IMG/VR virus record: IMGVR_UViG_3300043773_000259
Coordinates: 1 to 27,852 of that record
From: a virus
DNA: 27,852 bases
Direction: 5' to 3' (one strand)
Shown: positions 1-7,237 of the stretch, one piece after another
How positions within the stretch are numbered: position 1 is the stretch's first letter
Layout: every line of letters starts with the position of its first letter
Made by a program: the position numbers and the translations under genes
The notes under the pieces: model-generated
The model's input: only the letters and a program-made list of their open reading frames with translations
What the model was told of the DNA's origin: nothing
Databases searched by the model: none

Positions 1-400
1 AACGCGTGATGCGCTCGGTGTACCACTCCGCATCGTCGCGGCTTTTGTCCATCAAGCGCGTCATCTCACGTTCGCTCATTGGTGACGACTCCGTGCTGCT
101 CCTACGATCCATGCCCTTGTTCATAAACTTAAACGCCAGCACCATCGGAAGTTCAAAGTACATCCACTGAATGATCGCTGGCTGAATGTAGGTCTGCATC
201 AGCGTGGTGTTGTTAGCCGACAAAGTGCCGGCGATTACCTGCGTCACGAGTTCCGCGTATAGCGCCGATCCCACCGCTGGCTGAATGTGCATCTCTTGCA
301 CTTTCACAATGGTTGGACGTAGCTGCGTGTAGCTTACGTTTTCGCTGATGACCGAATTTTCGATCAGCGTATTTTCGCTAATAAATAGTGCCTTGCTCAT
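1..400 (-). CDS. DUF6712-like head-tail connector protein, 3' end cut by window edge
   Basis: The reading frame starts with ATG at 400 and stays open to the window edge, giving 133 codons; the C-terminus lies outside. The protein begins MSKALFISENTLIENS and contains VQEMHIQPAVGSALYAELV and a segment rich in aromatic and hydrophobic residues (QWMYFELPMVLAFKF). This pattern of a helix carrying 'lxPalGsaLyeel' resembles DUF6712-type proteins of Bacteroidota phages, which are thought to be head-tail connector or adaptor proteins. The start overlaps the portal stop as ATGA, so the two are probably translationally coupled. A role next to the portal at the neck of the capsid is consistent with this position. 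The family assignment is from memory of the pattern, not from a search. Confidence 0.7.
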   Translation of the reverse strand, partial: MSKALFISENTLIENSVISENVSYTQLRPTIVKVQEMHIQPAVGSALYAELVTQVIAGTLSANNTTLMQTYIQPAIIQWMYFELPMVLAFKFMNKGMDRRSSTESSPMSEREMTRLMDKSRDDAEWYTERITR

Positions 401-2448
401 TCGACAATTCTTTCAACTTGTGTACCTTTTTTGATTACCAACTGCTGCACCCACATATGGCGGCAGCTTGGCCGGTGCCTGCCATCTTCCAGCGTCAGCC
501 ATCCGCCTCTGCGCTCCCATACGCTGTAACCCATCAACGCCGTCAGCTGGTTGATGTCGTCGCGTGTGTATAGGCGTGCGCTGCTCAAGTCCATCATTAC
601 CTGGCAGAACTTGCGGCTCTTATCATAGCCGTCAGCCTTGCTCAACCCACGATATTCAGGCCTCCAGTCGTAGCGATAGCGCACTTCGACGATAGGTTCA
701 GGCACTTTCTCCTCTTTGGTCGCTTGACCTATGCCGCGCTTCAACGGATACTTGTTGACTTGCAGGAGGTACTGGATGCGCTTGCGGATGCGCGCCTTAC
801 TCACCCCGAACTCCTTGGCCATCTCTTCAACTGTCGCATCCTCGCGTTTGCGCCTATATTTTACGATTTTGTCGTCCAGCGCCTTATCTTGGTCGGAAAC
901 GGCAAACTGCATGAAGAACTCCGCCTCGCCGTATTCGTTGAAGTCCAATTCGCGCTCTTGCAGCACCTCAAAGCTTTCACGCGTTTCACCGAACTGCTGG
1001 CCTACCTGCGCCAGAAATTCCAACTCATCAGCTTCATCGGTGAACGCCTGCTCTTTCACGCCCAATAGCTGATCGACCTGTTCGGCGTTGAGGCCGAAGC
1101 CAGCCGTTAGCATCGTGCGCGCCTGTTCGAGGGTGACCTTGCCTTGTGAGTAGTGGCGCACAATACGCATCAGGTTTTGGTACTGCCTGCCTGAAAGCGT
1201 CTTGATAGCCTCGTTGACGCCTGCGCTCGCTTCTACGGCCACTTCGCCTGCGTCGGGTGTCGCCTCTGCCAGTGGCTCATAGCCTGCCTTCTCACGTAGT
1301 TCATCTTGCGTCAAAATCTGCATCAGCGCCTGCTCGCTAAGTTGTTCAGTGATCGGGTCGAAAGGCTGCAGGTAGAGGCACTCGTAGCCGTTGAATGACG
1401 TGAGGTAGTTGATTATGCGCTCGACTATTAAAACGCGGTTCATGATGTAGGTATTTTTGAACAACTCATACGCCTCCGACAGTTCTTTACGGCCTCCCAG
1501 CTGCCCCTCGGTTCTGATGCCAAACAGCATCGGCGAGGTGACGTTGTGCGCAACAAATATTTCTTCCTGAATCTGCTTGTTGAGCAAGTCAAACTGCTTG
1601 TCAAGGTCGCTTGGTGTGAGCGACTGAATGCTCGGCGCGTTTTCCTTGCCGGTGCTAAAGGTAAGTACGAAGCGCCCTGCGTTGTTTGCGCCGCTGAACT
1701 TGTTGCGCATCTGCCTCTCTATCTCTTGTTTTTCCTCGTCCGTCGGGATGCCATCAGCGAAGTTGATCATCTGCCCACCCCAAAACTGATTGCGGATGTT
1801 GCTGATGTGAAATTTAGCGATCTCAACGTCGCACTCGATGTAAGCCAGTGCGCCCTGGTAGTTCGGCAGTGGGTAGTGCTTGACGCCAGCCGCATAGTGG
1901 CGATAATAGAACAGCTGTTTGCCGACGCGGTTATTCGGGTCGAACTTGGGCATGCGCTCAACTTCCGCGCCCTTCGGATACTGGCGGATCATACGCTCGT
2001 CGTACCAATCGGCAATGAGGAACATCGTATCATCCAGCGACACGCGCACCTTTTCAAACGGCACATGTTCAATGAAGGCGATGCCGCCACCCCTGTTCCA
2101 CGTCACCGCAAGCGCGAAGCCGTTGAACAGTTCGAGATCCAAGACGAACTTTTGCGTCAAGTCGTTGAGGTCATCGTCTTCGTTGACGTCAGCCATGAAC
2201 GCCTCCGCCTTTGCCTGTTGCGCAACGGTGGTTTTATCCGCATCCACTGCCCAGCCTTTGCCGGCGATGTAGTTGCACTTGCCGTTGACGATTGCGTTGT
2301 GCTTCGCGCTTTTCTTGTATATGTCGAGCAAATAATACGGGTAGTCGTTCATCTCCCCGAAGGTATACAGGTCGTTAGCCTTGCTTTGCAGCATCAAAGG
2401 GTAGCGATAGTCCGCCTGTGGGATGAAGCTAAAATTCAGTTTAGTCAT
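397..2448 (-). CDS. Phage portal protein with extended C-terminal domain
   Basis: The open frame begins earlier (2505), but I choose ATG at 2448 (MTKLNFSFIP), which overlaps the upstream gene's stop by only 8 bases; the product is 683 residues. Residues 1 to about 405 look like a portal (Phage_portal type). They include an N-terminal YLLDIYKKSAKHNAIVNGK segment, HISNIRNQFWGG, the AHNVTSPMLFGIRTEG region and the terminal LMQILTQDELREKAGYEPL helix typical of the family. The portal forms the dodecameric ring at one capsid vertex and docks terminase and the connector. The remaining roughly 280 residues are extra. They include a helix-turn-helix-like stretch (VEEMAKEFGVSKARIRKRI) and a closing CRHMWVQQLVIKK motif at residues 662 to 674. 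I have seen similar CRHxW endings in Bacteroidota phage head proteins but cannot name the domain. Confidence 0.85.
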   Translation of the reverse strand: MTKLNFSFIPQADYRYPLMLQSKANDLYTFGEMNDYPYYLLDIYKKSAKHNAIVNGKCNYIAGKGWAVDADKTTVAQQAKAEAFMADVNEDDDLNDLTQKFVLDLELFNGFALAVTWNRGGGIAFIEHVPFEKVRVSLDDTMFLIADWYDERMIRQYPKGAEVERMPKFDPNNRVGKQLFYYRHYAAGVKHYPLPNYQGALAYIECDVEIAKFHISNIRNQFWGGQMINFADGIPTDEEKQEIERQMRNKFSGANNAGRFVLTFSTGKENAPSIQSLTPSDLDKQFDLLNKQIQEEIFVAHNVTSPMLFGIRTEGQLGGRKELSEAYELFKNTYIMNRVLIVERIINYLTSFNGYECLYLQPFDPITEQLSEQALMQILTQDELREKAGYEPLAEATPDAGEVAVEASAGVNEAIKTLSGRQYQNLMRIVRHYSQGKVTLEQARTMLTAGFGLNAEQVDQLLGVKEQAFTDEADELEFLAQVGQQFGETRESFEVLQERELDFNEYGEAEFFMQFAVSDQDKALDDKIVKYRRKREDATVEEMAKEFGVSKARIRKRIQYLLQVNKYPLKRGIGQATKEEKVPEPIVEVRYRYDWRPEYRGLSKADGYDKSRKFCQVMMDLSSARLYTRDDINQLTALMGYSVWERRGGWLTLEDGRHRPSCRHMWVQQLVIKKGTQVERIVE

Positions 2449-3250
2449 AAGAAACGTAGTCGATCGTGTTTGTTGTACTCGTGAAACTGCCCTCCGTCGT
2501 TTCAATCATCGCCAATCCGGTTTCAAGGACACGCGGATTCGTCGTAGGTAGCAGGAAGCGACGCATAGCACGCGTATAGCGGTTGGAGGTGTTGCCTTTG
2601 CTGTGCGTGCCTGTAACTCCGTTATTGAAGTTAATAGTGTAGGCTTCATCAGCATCGTATTCAAATGATGTCCAATAGGTGTGATTTGCGAAATTGCCTA
2701 ATCCTGCGTTATGCAGCTTAACTCGCATCTCGCTCAATTCGCCCACTGATGGCAGGAACCAATCGCTAAATCCGTTCAGCACCAAGTCATTGGCAAGCCG
2801 TGCAGCGATGCCAGCAGTTGCGCAACCTGCCACGATTGCTGCGGTATTGGCAATGCCTTGACCTATCTGCCCAGACAAGCCTCCAATGAACGTCCCCTTA
2901 CACCCCCAAGGCGCATTCGTAGATTGGTCTGATTCCGCCGTTATGTAGGCATAACCGCTGTCGGTAAATGTGTACAAGCCGCCCTGCACGAAGTCGCCAG
3001 CAGCGTAGCTGGCAGGGTTCTCGGTGACCTCGTACCGATATTGCCCTTTCTCCAGTGCGCCCAAGGTGAAGGCGAATTTGTCGTAGCGACTTTCGTAGGA
3101 CGACAGGTTGTCAATCGCGTTGAGGTAGATGTCAGTGGCTTCCAGCGTCGCCAAGTTCGTCAGCCGCAAGCGGTAGACCGTCGCGCTGTTCGCGCGCTCC
3201 GTCCACGTCACCGCTATCGTGTTGCTCTGGCTCGCCTTGAGGTATAGCAT
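2441..3250 (-). CDS. Structural protein with inserted DUF1566 (Lcl, C-type-lectin-like) domain
   Basis: The product has 269 residues in three parts. Residues 1-80 form a beta-rich module (TVYRLRLTNLATLEATDIYL ... GQYRYEVTENPAS). Residues about 85-235 look like a DUF1566/Lcl domain: WGCKGT and an AGCATAGIAARL stretch, GFSDWFLPSVGEL at 160-172, YWTSFEY at 192-198 and a closing RYTRAMRRF. Residues 236-269 (PRVLETGLAMIE...) resemble the C-terminal tail of a common Bacteroidota phage protein that otherwise follows directly on the first module. DUF1566 domains share the C-type-lectin fold and occur in surface adhesins and in targets of diversity-generating retroelements. It lies between a glycosyltransferase and the portal, so a virion-surface or receptor-binding role is plausible but unproven. 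Its start lies 119 bases inside the upstream glycosyltransferase frame. Confidence 0.75.
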   Translation of the reverse strand: MLYLKASQSNTIAVTWTERANSATVYRLRLTNLATLEATDIYLNAIDNLSSYESRYDKFAFTLGALEKGQYRYEVTENPASYAAGDFVQGGLYTFTDSGYAYITAESDQSTNAPWGCKGTFIGGLSGQIGQGIANTAAIVAGCATAGIAARLANDLVLNGFSDWFLPSVGELSEMRVKLHNAGLGNFANHTYWTSFEYDADEAYTINFNNGVTGTHSKGNTSNRYTRAMRRFLLPTTNPRVLETGLAMIETTEGSFTSTTNTIDYVSYD

Positions 3251-4334
3251 GAAGTTCTTTTATTGAAATATCCCTCGCCACGTTTTTGTACAAATTGAAC
3301 CTGCGTCTGGTGATTTCATCAATGTCAAATCGCTTCTGCATCTTCGCCGTCAGCCTGTCCGCCATCTCACGCGCCATCGCTGGCTCGTTGATCATAGCCT
3401 TCATCGACTTGTACCACTTCTTCGGTTGCTTTTCGTCCACAAGCACGCCATCCCAGCCGTCGGTGATGCAGTCGGCATACATGCAGACGTTGCTGGCGAT
3501 GATCGCCTTGTTCATCCAAGCCGCCTCGGTGATCTTCAACTCCGACTTGAGCCTGTTGAACTTATTGTCGCGAAGCGGCGCAAGCGCAACGTCAATGAAG
3601 TTGTAGCCGCCAACGTAGCTGTAAATATCCGCCGCCTGTATGCGTCCGTAGTTGTTGTTCTTGCCCTTATTGCTGAACACCTGCTCATACTGCTGATATA
3701 TCGGGTTGCCCTCATTCCACCCGGCAAGGTACAGCATATATCGACCTTCCAGCGTGTGATCGTCGCAAAGGCGCGACAGTGGCAGTTCCAGCAATGCCAC
3801 GTCCTCGGTGTGCTGCGCTGCGCCAAAGTAGCCAAAGCGTAGGCGCTCGCTCTTGGTAGGTTGCGGCTTGAATTGGTCGTACAACAGGTGCGGCACGTTC
3901 TCGCAGATTGTCACGTTGCGGTTGAGCTTGACGATTTCATCGCGGAGGTACGTCGTAGTCGTGATGACCGCATCCGCAAGCTTGACGTGTTCGGCGACGA
4001 TCGCAGACATATTTGTATCGTGGTAGTGCTTGTAGAAACTGTGGCCAGTGCCAAGATGCCAATAGTCGTCCATGTCAAGAATGATCTTCGCGCCGTACTG
4101 TCGTAGGATGTCAGCGACAGGCTTGACCGCCTCAATTGGCCCTGCGATCCAAGTGCGATTATACAGGAACACGTCGATAGTCCGCAGCTCTTCATCGCTC
4201 ATGGTGCGCACGTCAGCGATGCTCACGAACTCGGCCTCGCTGCCGAACATCTCATGGACGCGACTGCTTGGCATCTCCAAGCGGTAATAGCTGCACCCTG
4301 TCGGATGCTGATTATAGACGATACATACACGCAT
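3132..4334 (-). CDS. Glycosyltransferase, GT4-like
   Basis: This is a 400-residue protein that starts MRVCIVYNQHPTGCSYYRLEMP, the nucleotide-sugar enzyme N-terminus often seen in phage glycosyltransferases. KIILDMDDYWHLG follows, and a C-terminal Rossmann half contains FIDVALAPLRDNKFNRLKSELKITEAAWMNKAIIASNV, with the E of the E-x7-E region of GT-B enzymes near residue 272. It probably transfers a sugar to a virion protein, DNA or a host surface glycan; the acceptor cannot be told. The expected C-terminus is near ISIKEL. From there the frame runs a further 39 codons out of phase across the start of the DUF1566 gene, giving a low-complexity polar tail that looks non-native. That may be a real overlap or a lost stop. 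It is the first gene after the 4351-4387 terminator. Confidence 0.83.
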   Translation of the reverse strand: MRVCIVYNQHPTGCSYYRLEMPSSRVHEMFGSEAEFVSIADVRTMSDEELRTIDVFLYNRTWIAGPIEAVKPVADILRQYGAKIILDMDDYWHLGTGHSFYKHYHDTNMSAIVAEHVKLADAVITTTTYLRDEIVKLNRNVTICENVPHLLYDQFKPQPTKSERLRFGYFGAAQHTEDVALLELPLSRLCDDHTLEGRYMLYLAGWNEGNPIYQQYEQVFSNKGKNNNYGRIQAADIYSYVGGYNFIDVALAPLRDNKFNRLKSELKITEAAWMNKAIIASNVCMYADCITDGWDGVLVDEKQPKKWYKSMKAMINEPAMAREMADRLTAKMQKRFDIDEITRRRFNLYKNVARDISIKELHAIPQGEPEQHDSGDVDGAREQRDGLPLAADELGDAGSH

Positions 4335-4338
4335 ACAA

Positions 4339-4346
4339 CAAAGTTA
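4339..4346 (-). promoter_or_regulatory. Bacteroidota-type -7 element before the glycosyltransferase
   Basis: The minus strand reads TAACTTTG, a match to the Bacteroidota TAnnTTTG -7 box. It ends four bases before the glycosyltransferase ATG at 4334 and sits immediately after the T-tract of the preceding terminator. No TTTG is seen at the expected -33 spacing. If used, transcription would begin at or next to the ATG and give a nearly leaderless message. It is a short motif, so the support is positional. Confidence 0.4.
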
Positions 4347-4350
4347 GCCC

Positions 4351-4387
4351 AAAAAAAAGAACCCTGCGCCACCATACGCAGGGTTCT
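4351..4387 (-). terminator. Rho-independent terminator ending the capsid operon
   Basis: On the minus strand a perfect 11-bp stem AGAACCCTGCG / CGCAGGGTTCT (4377-4387 paired with 4358-4368, loop of 8) is followed directly by a run of T (4351-4357). It lies 30 bases after the stop of the 178-residue structural gene and just ahead of the glycosyltransferase. It therefore separates the capsid operon from the glycosyltransferase-portal group. Confidence 0.9.
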
Positions 4388-4417
4388 CCAACCAACCAAA
4401 ATGCACGCTAATATACG

Positions 4418-4954
4418 CTACGAACCGCCAGTGATCTGCGTTCCACTGGTCAAAGCTGTAATTATTGACGATGACACCTCGCTGCATGGCAACTCCTCCA
4501 TGCCCGTAAACGTCATCTCATAGCCATTGCGGTCACCCATAGCCGTTCCTGTTTGCGACGTTCCAGCGGTAACATCCAATCCATTTGAGCGACCAAGCAG
4601 CCAGTATTTGCCATTTCTATCGGTGACAATAGCCATAAGCCTATTCAACCCAACCAGTCGCAGTTCATTGCGCACTGCTTGCGTCATGCGGTTAATCGGG
4701 AACACCAACTCTTGTGTGTAGAAAATCGTGCCATTCTCCGTTGACGCGTTGACAGTTTCGGTAAACTGCCCAGCGCCCTTCGGTACTTCGTACTTGTAAA
4801 ATCCTGATGCAGGGAACGTACCAGTGACAACGCCAGAAGCGTCCACGGCAATAGTGCCAGTGACGCTGTTGAAGGCGATGATGCGTACCTCCGTGATGCC
4901 GCCTACATTGTCGCGGCATCCTAATTTATATCCAGTTGTTAAGGCGCAAGGCAT
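4418..4954 (-). CDS. Structural protein following the major capsid protein (tail-tube or decoration candidate)
   Basis: The product is a 178-residue beta-rich protein that begins MPCALTTGYKLGCRDNVGGI and contains a conserved-looking block, GTIFYTQELVFPINRMTQAVRNELRLVG, then DRNGKYWLLGRSNGLDVTAGTSQTGTAMGDRNGYEMTFTG. It has no signal peptide or membrane segment. I recognise the pattern 'tGta.gDrnGy.ltftg.E' from structural proteins of Bacteroidota siphophages, but I cannot say whether it is the major tail (tube) protein or a capsid decoration protein. Its position between the major capsid gene and a terminator suggests high-level late expression. It is separated from the capsid gene by a weaker hairpin at 4978-5011, so it may be made in lower amounts than the capsid protein. 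Confidence 0.68.
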   Translation of the reverse strand: MPCALTTGYKLGCRDNVGGITEVRIIAFNSVTGTIAVDASGVVTGTFPASGFYKYEVPKGAGQFTETVNASTENGTIFYTQELVFPINRMTQAVRNELRLVGLNRLMAIVTDRNGKYWLLGRSNGLDVTAGTSQTGTAMGDRNGYEMTFTGMEELPCSEVSSSIITALTSGTQITGGS

Positions 4955-4977
4955 ATCTATATCGTTTAGTTATTGAC

Positions 4978-5011
4978 AAAATAAAAGAAGCGGGGAGGGT
5001 TGCCCCTCCCC
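4978..5011 (-). terminator. GC-rich hairpin after the major capsid gene, probable (leaky) terminator
   Basis: The minus strand has a perfect 8-bp stem GGGGAGGG / CCCTCCCC closed by a GCAA tetraloop (5004-5011 with 4992-4999). It is followed by an interrupted T-rich tract (GCTTCTTTTATTTT). It starts six bases after the capsid stop. The poor T-tract suggests partial termination or 3'-end protection of the capsid message rather than a full stop. Confidence 0.7.
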
Positions 5012-5017
5012 ACGTCA

Positions 5018-6004
5018 TCAGCCTGCAGGTGTAGTCGCGTTCGACGCTTTATACAACACCATCTGCTCCGGGAAGGCGAACTGCGCGCCGTACTTGAACG
5101 CGGCTTGGAAGCGCACTTGGTCGTTGTCATACGATGCCCAAATGCGGAATTGATCTTCGTCGCTCAACAAGTCTGTGCCGTAGTACAGGTTTTCAAGCGA
5201 AGTAGCAACGATCCTGCGCGTGTTGTTCATACCGTTCACCGCAACGACTTTCAGGTTCGTGCCGGGGAAGAACATCTCACCACCGCCAAGCTGTCCGAGG
5301 TCGCCTTGATACAGGTTCAATCCTACCAGCTTATTAGCCAACAAGCGATACACGTCCCAGCCGCAAAAGGCAACAAGGTCAGGCTTGCTCACGATTGCGA
5401 CGGGGATGTTTTGGTAAACGTTCTCAAACGCTGAAACGATAGTCGCGTCGCTAAATGCAGCACCGGCCAAGGATGACACAATAGAGGCTGATGCCGTAGT
5501 CTTCTCCATCAGGTGCAAAAGGCCTACGGTCTTGTTCAAAGTCGCGTCACCGCTTATTGATGCAGACGAGCCTGTCCATCCTGATGCACCTGTTGCCGAT
5601 GTCGACTGCCAAATTGCAGTTTCGATGTTAGCGGCGATCTTCTTAGCCTTCTGCGTCGCAAACGCCTGCTCAAATGGCACGCCTTCGTAGTTGCTGCCTT
5701 GCGAAAGCTGGGTAGCAAGCCACTTGGTCTCCAACTCGCGAGGGCACAACTCCTCTTGCACCTTCACACGCGCAACGCTGATAACGCGCTGGCTGAATGA
5801 GGTTGTGCCGTTGGCTACCCACGCGCACGCTGTAGCCGATTGAAACACGGCGTCGGTGTCCATAAGGTTTAACGCCTCTTGATTTTTTACGCCCACGCGT
5901 TTCTGCATCAGCGTCTGCGTTTTCGCGTCGAAAACGGCAGTGGTCAACAACGGGAGCTTGTTCTGCTCCACATAGTCGGTTAGTCCTCCAATTGAAAATG
6001 ACAT
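5018..6004 (-). CDS. Major capsid protein
   Basis: The 328-residue protein starts MSFSIGGLTDYVEQNKLPLLTTAVFDAKT, which is a typical start of Bacteroidota phage capsid proteins. It has a long Ala/Ser/Gly-rich middle and ends with LENLYYGTDLLSDEDQFRIWASYDNDQVRFQAAFKYGAQFAFPEQMVLYK. That closing pattern (status of strand-rich segments before a final 'f..G.q...P..vv.y') matches HK97-fold major capsid proteins. It would assemble the icosahedral shell. The genes ahead of it encode an XkdF-like protease and a scaffold-like protein, which is the usual order protease, scaffold, capsid. Leader bases before ATG are AT-rich (AAATAAACT) with no Shine-Dalgarno site. No N-terminal cleavage site can be placed with certainty. 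Confidence 0.87.
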   Translation of the reverse strand: MSFSIGGLTDYVEQNKLPLLTTAVFDAKTQTLMQKRVGVKNQEALNLMDTDAVFQSATACAWVANGTTSFSQRVISVARVKVQEELCPRELETKWLATQLSQGSNYEGVPFEQAFATQKAKKIAANIETAIWQSTSATGASGWTGSSASISGDATLNKTVGLLHLMEKTTASASIVSSLAGAAFSDATIVSAFENVYQNIPVAIVSKPDLVAFCGWDVYRLLANKLVGLNLYQGDLGQLGGGEMFFPGTNLKVVAVNGMNNTRRIVATSLENLYYGTDLLSDEDQFRIWASYDNDQVRFQAAFKYGAQFAFPEQMVLYKASNATTPAG

Positions 6005-6007
6005 AGT

Positions 6008-6631
6008 TTATTTTTTAAGGGTTTTTAGGGTTTCATTCAATTCTGCAAGGCGGCTGGCGCGGCTCATCTTCACGGATTCAACAACCGCGTCACTTGCTCT
6101 TTTCTTCGGCGCAGCGGTAGGCATCTGCGCCAACGCTGACAACGCCGTGTCAATCGTGCTGAAACGAGCGGCGTTAGCTTCGACCTCTCCGCCCATCTTC
6201 GCCATTATCTCTTCAACCTTTGCGGCCAAAGCAGCGATAGCCGCCTCCATAGCTTGCATCCTCTCTTCATGCGGATCGGCGGGTGCGCCTTCGCCTTCGG
6301 GTGCTACTTCAATCTCTACCTCTTGCGCCTCAACAGCTTCGGGTGCAGCTGGTGCCGGTGCAGCGTCGCCGATCTCGACGATCTTGCCGCCTTCGGTAGT
6401 CACAACGCCAACTTCGGGGATTGAGTGCGCGCCATCAGGGGCAGGCAGCAATCCTTCTTCGGTGACGACGTAGACGAGCGTGCCAACGGCTAACTCGCCA
6501 TCAACGCGGATCATCGTGCCATCTTCAAGTTTATAGTCGCTGAACGCCAACGGCGCAGCTGCTGGCGCTGGTGCAGCGGAGAAGCTACGCAGCACGCGTG
6601 TTAATTCTGAAATTCGATCTGATAGGTTCAT
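6008..6631 (-). CDS. Capsid scaffold-like protein
   Basis: I place the start at ATG 6631 (MNLSDRISELTRVL), because it follows the recurrent GATATTTAACACT leader; an in-frame ATG lies upstream at 6688. The product is 207 residues. A beta-rich module (DYKLEDGTMIRVDGELAVGTLVYVV ... EVGVVTTEGGKIVEI) sits near residues 30-90. An acidic, Ala/Pro/Glu-rich stretch follows, then a long predicted coiled coil (HEERMQAMEAAIAALAAKVEEIMAKM), and the protein ends in a basic tail rich in K and R. This acidic coiled-coil plus basic C-terminus is what scaffolding proteins look like. It lies between the protease and the major capsid gene, where a scaffold normally sits. It probably guides shell assembly and is then degraded by the upstream protease. 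No enzymatic motif is visible. Confidence 0.7.
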   Translation of the reverse strand: MNLSDRISELTRVLRSFSAAPAPAAAPLAFSDYKLEDGTMIRVDGELAVGTLVYVVTEEGLLPAPDGAHSIPEVGVVTTEGGKIVEIGDAAPAPAAPEAVEAQEVEIEVAPEGEGAPADPHEERMQAMEAAIAALAAKVEEIMAKMGGEVEANAARFSTIDTALSALAQMPTAAPKKRASDAVVESVKMSRASRLAELNETLKTLKK

Positions 6632-6646
6632 AGTGTTAAATATCAT
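6632..6646 (-). promoter_or_regulatory. Late-gene translation leader GATATTTAACACT
   Basis: The bases before ATG 6631 read ATGATATTTAACACT. Nearly the same sequence precedes ATG 7223 (ATGATATTTAACGCT) and ATG 18586 (ATGATATTTATAGAC), and a related one precedes 13124 (GATATTTACCTGC). There is no Shine-Dalgarno sequence at any of them. The AT-rich block 9-15 bases ahead of the ATG probably serves as the initiation enhancer, as known for Bacteroidota. It decides the starts chosen here. Confidence 0.5.
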
Positions 6647-7223
6647 TGGTTTTGATAGTATGCAAAAAACTTTCAAAGGCTTGGGCAAACTCCGCCATCG
6701 CCAGCTCTATCTCCGTGTCCGTTGGCTGCATCCCGAAGTAGCCTTCAATGCTGAACCCGGTGAACTGTTCGCGATCCTCCCACACTTTGTCGTTCTCGAC
6801 CTTGAAGCTACCAAACCAGCTGCCATCCTTCGCGTCCTCGTAGCCATTCGGTGGGTTGATGCCGCGTTCCCTGTCGATCATCCAGCTTTCAAACATATAC
6901 ACGCCATCAATGGCGGTGCTGTGTTCAGCGTTGACGTTGTGCTGATTGCCCTGCTTGAAGTACTTCTGCACCATCTTGCGGATGGTTTCCCTTTGGAAAA
7001 TAACGAAATACTCGCCCCGCGTTTTGTCGCGGCGTATGATCGGCGTGTCTGCCAGCATCAACGGCCCTGTCAATACGCGCTTTTCCCCTGTTTCGGTAAA
7101 TCGCATCTTCTCTTTGCTAAAGGCCTGAAATGGCCGCTCAATCGCAGGGGATTCAACGAGGGCGACGTAGCTGACGCCTTCGTCAACTTCGTCAATGGTC
7201 ATCAGGTATACTGGTAGTTCCAT
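6636..7223 (-). CDS. XkdF-like prohead protease (Peptidase_S78_2 type)
   Basis: With the start at ATG 7223 (MELPVYLMTIDEVDEGVSYVALVESPAI) the product is 195 residues; an in-frame ATG at 7238 overlaps the tape-measure stop. The central part reads YFVIFQRETIRKMVQKYFKQGNQHNVNAEHSTAIDGVYMFESWMID, then DGSWFGSFKVENDKVWEDREQFTGFSIEGYF. This matches the XkdF/Peptidase_S78_2 pattern (N..H....v.g...ES......W...vki.d..vW..v......GfSieG). In that family the histidine near HS and the GFSIEG serine are the probable catalytic residues. The enzyme would mature the prohead by cleaving scaffold and capsid. Its place directly ahead of scaffold and capsid genes supports this. The very N-terminal residues make a natural substrate-like 'VSYVALVESPAI' segment found across the family. 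Confidence 0.78.
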   Translation of the reverse strand: MELPVYLMTIDEVDEGVSYVALVESPAIERPFQAFSKEKMRFTETGEKRVLTGPLMLADTPIIRRDKTRGEYFVIFQRETIRKMVQKYFKQGNQHNVNAEHSTAIDGVYMFESWMIDRERGINPPNGYEDAKDGSWFGSFKVENDKVWEDREQFTGFSIEGYFGMQPTDTEIELAMAEFAQAFESFLHTIKTNDI

Positions 7224-7237
7224 AGCGTTAAATATCA

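Noticed and set aside
1546-2484. A 312-codon plus-strand frame opposite the portal
   Set aside because: It is antisense to a well-supported portal gene and has no recognisable domain or leader; long shadow frames are expected in this GC-balanced coding DNA.
2441-3250. The DUF1566 gene as a diversity-generating retroelement target
   Set aside because: No reverse transcriptase, template repeat or accessory gene is seen in the window. The domain alone is not enough, although it stays worth a genome-wide check.
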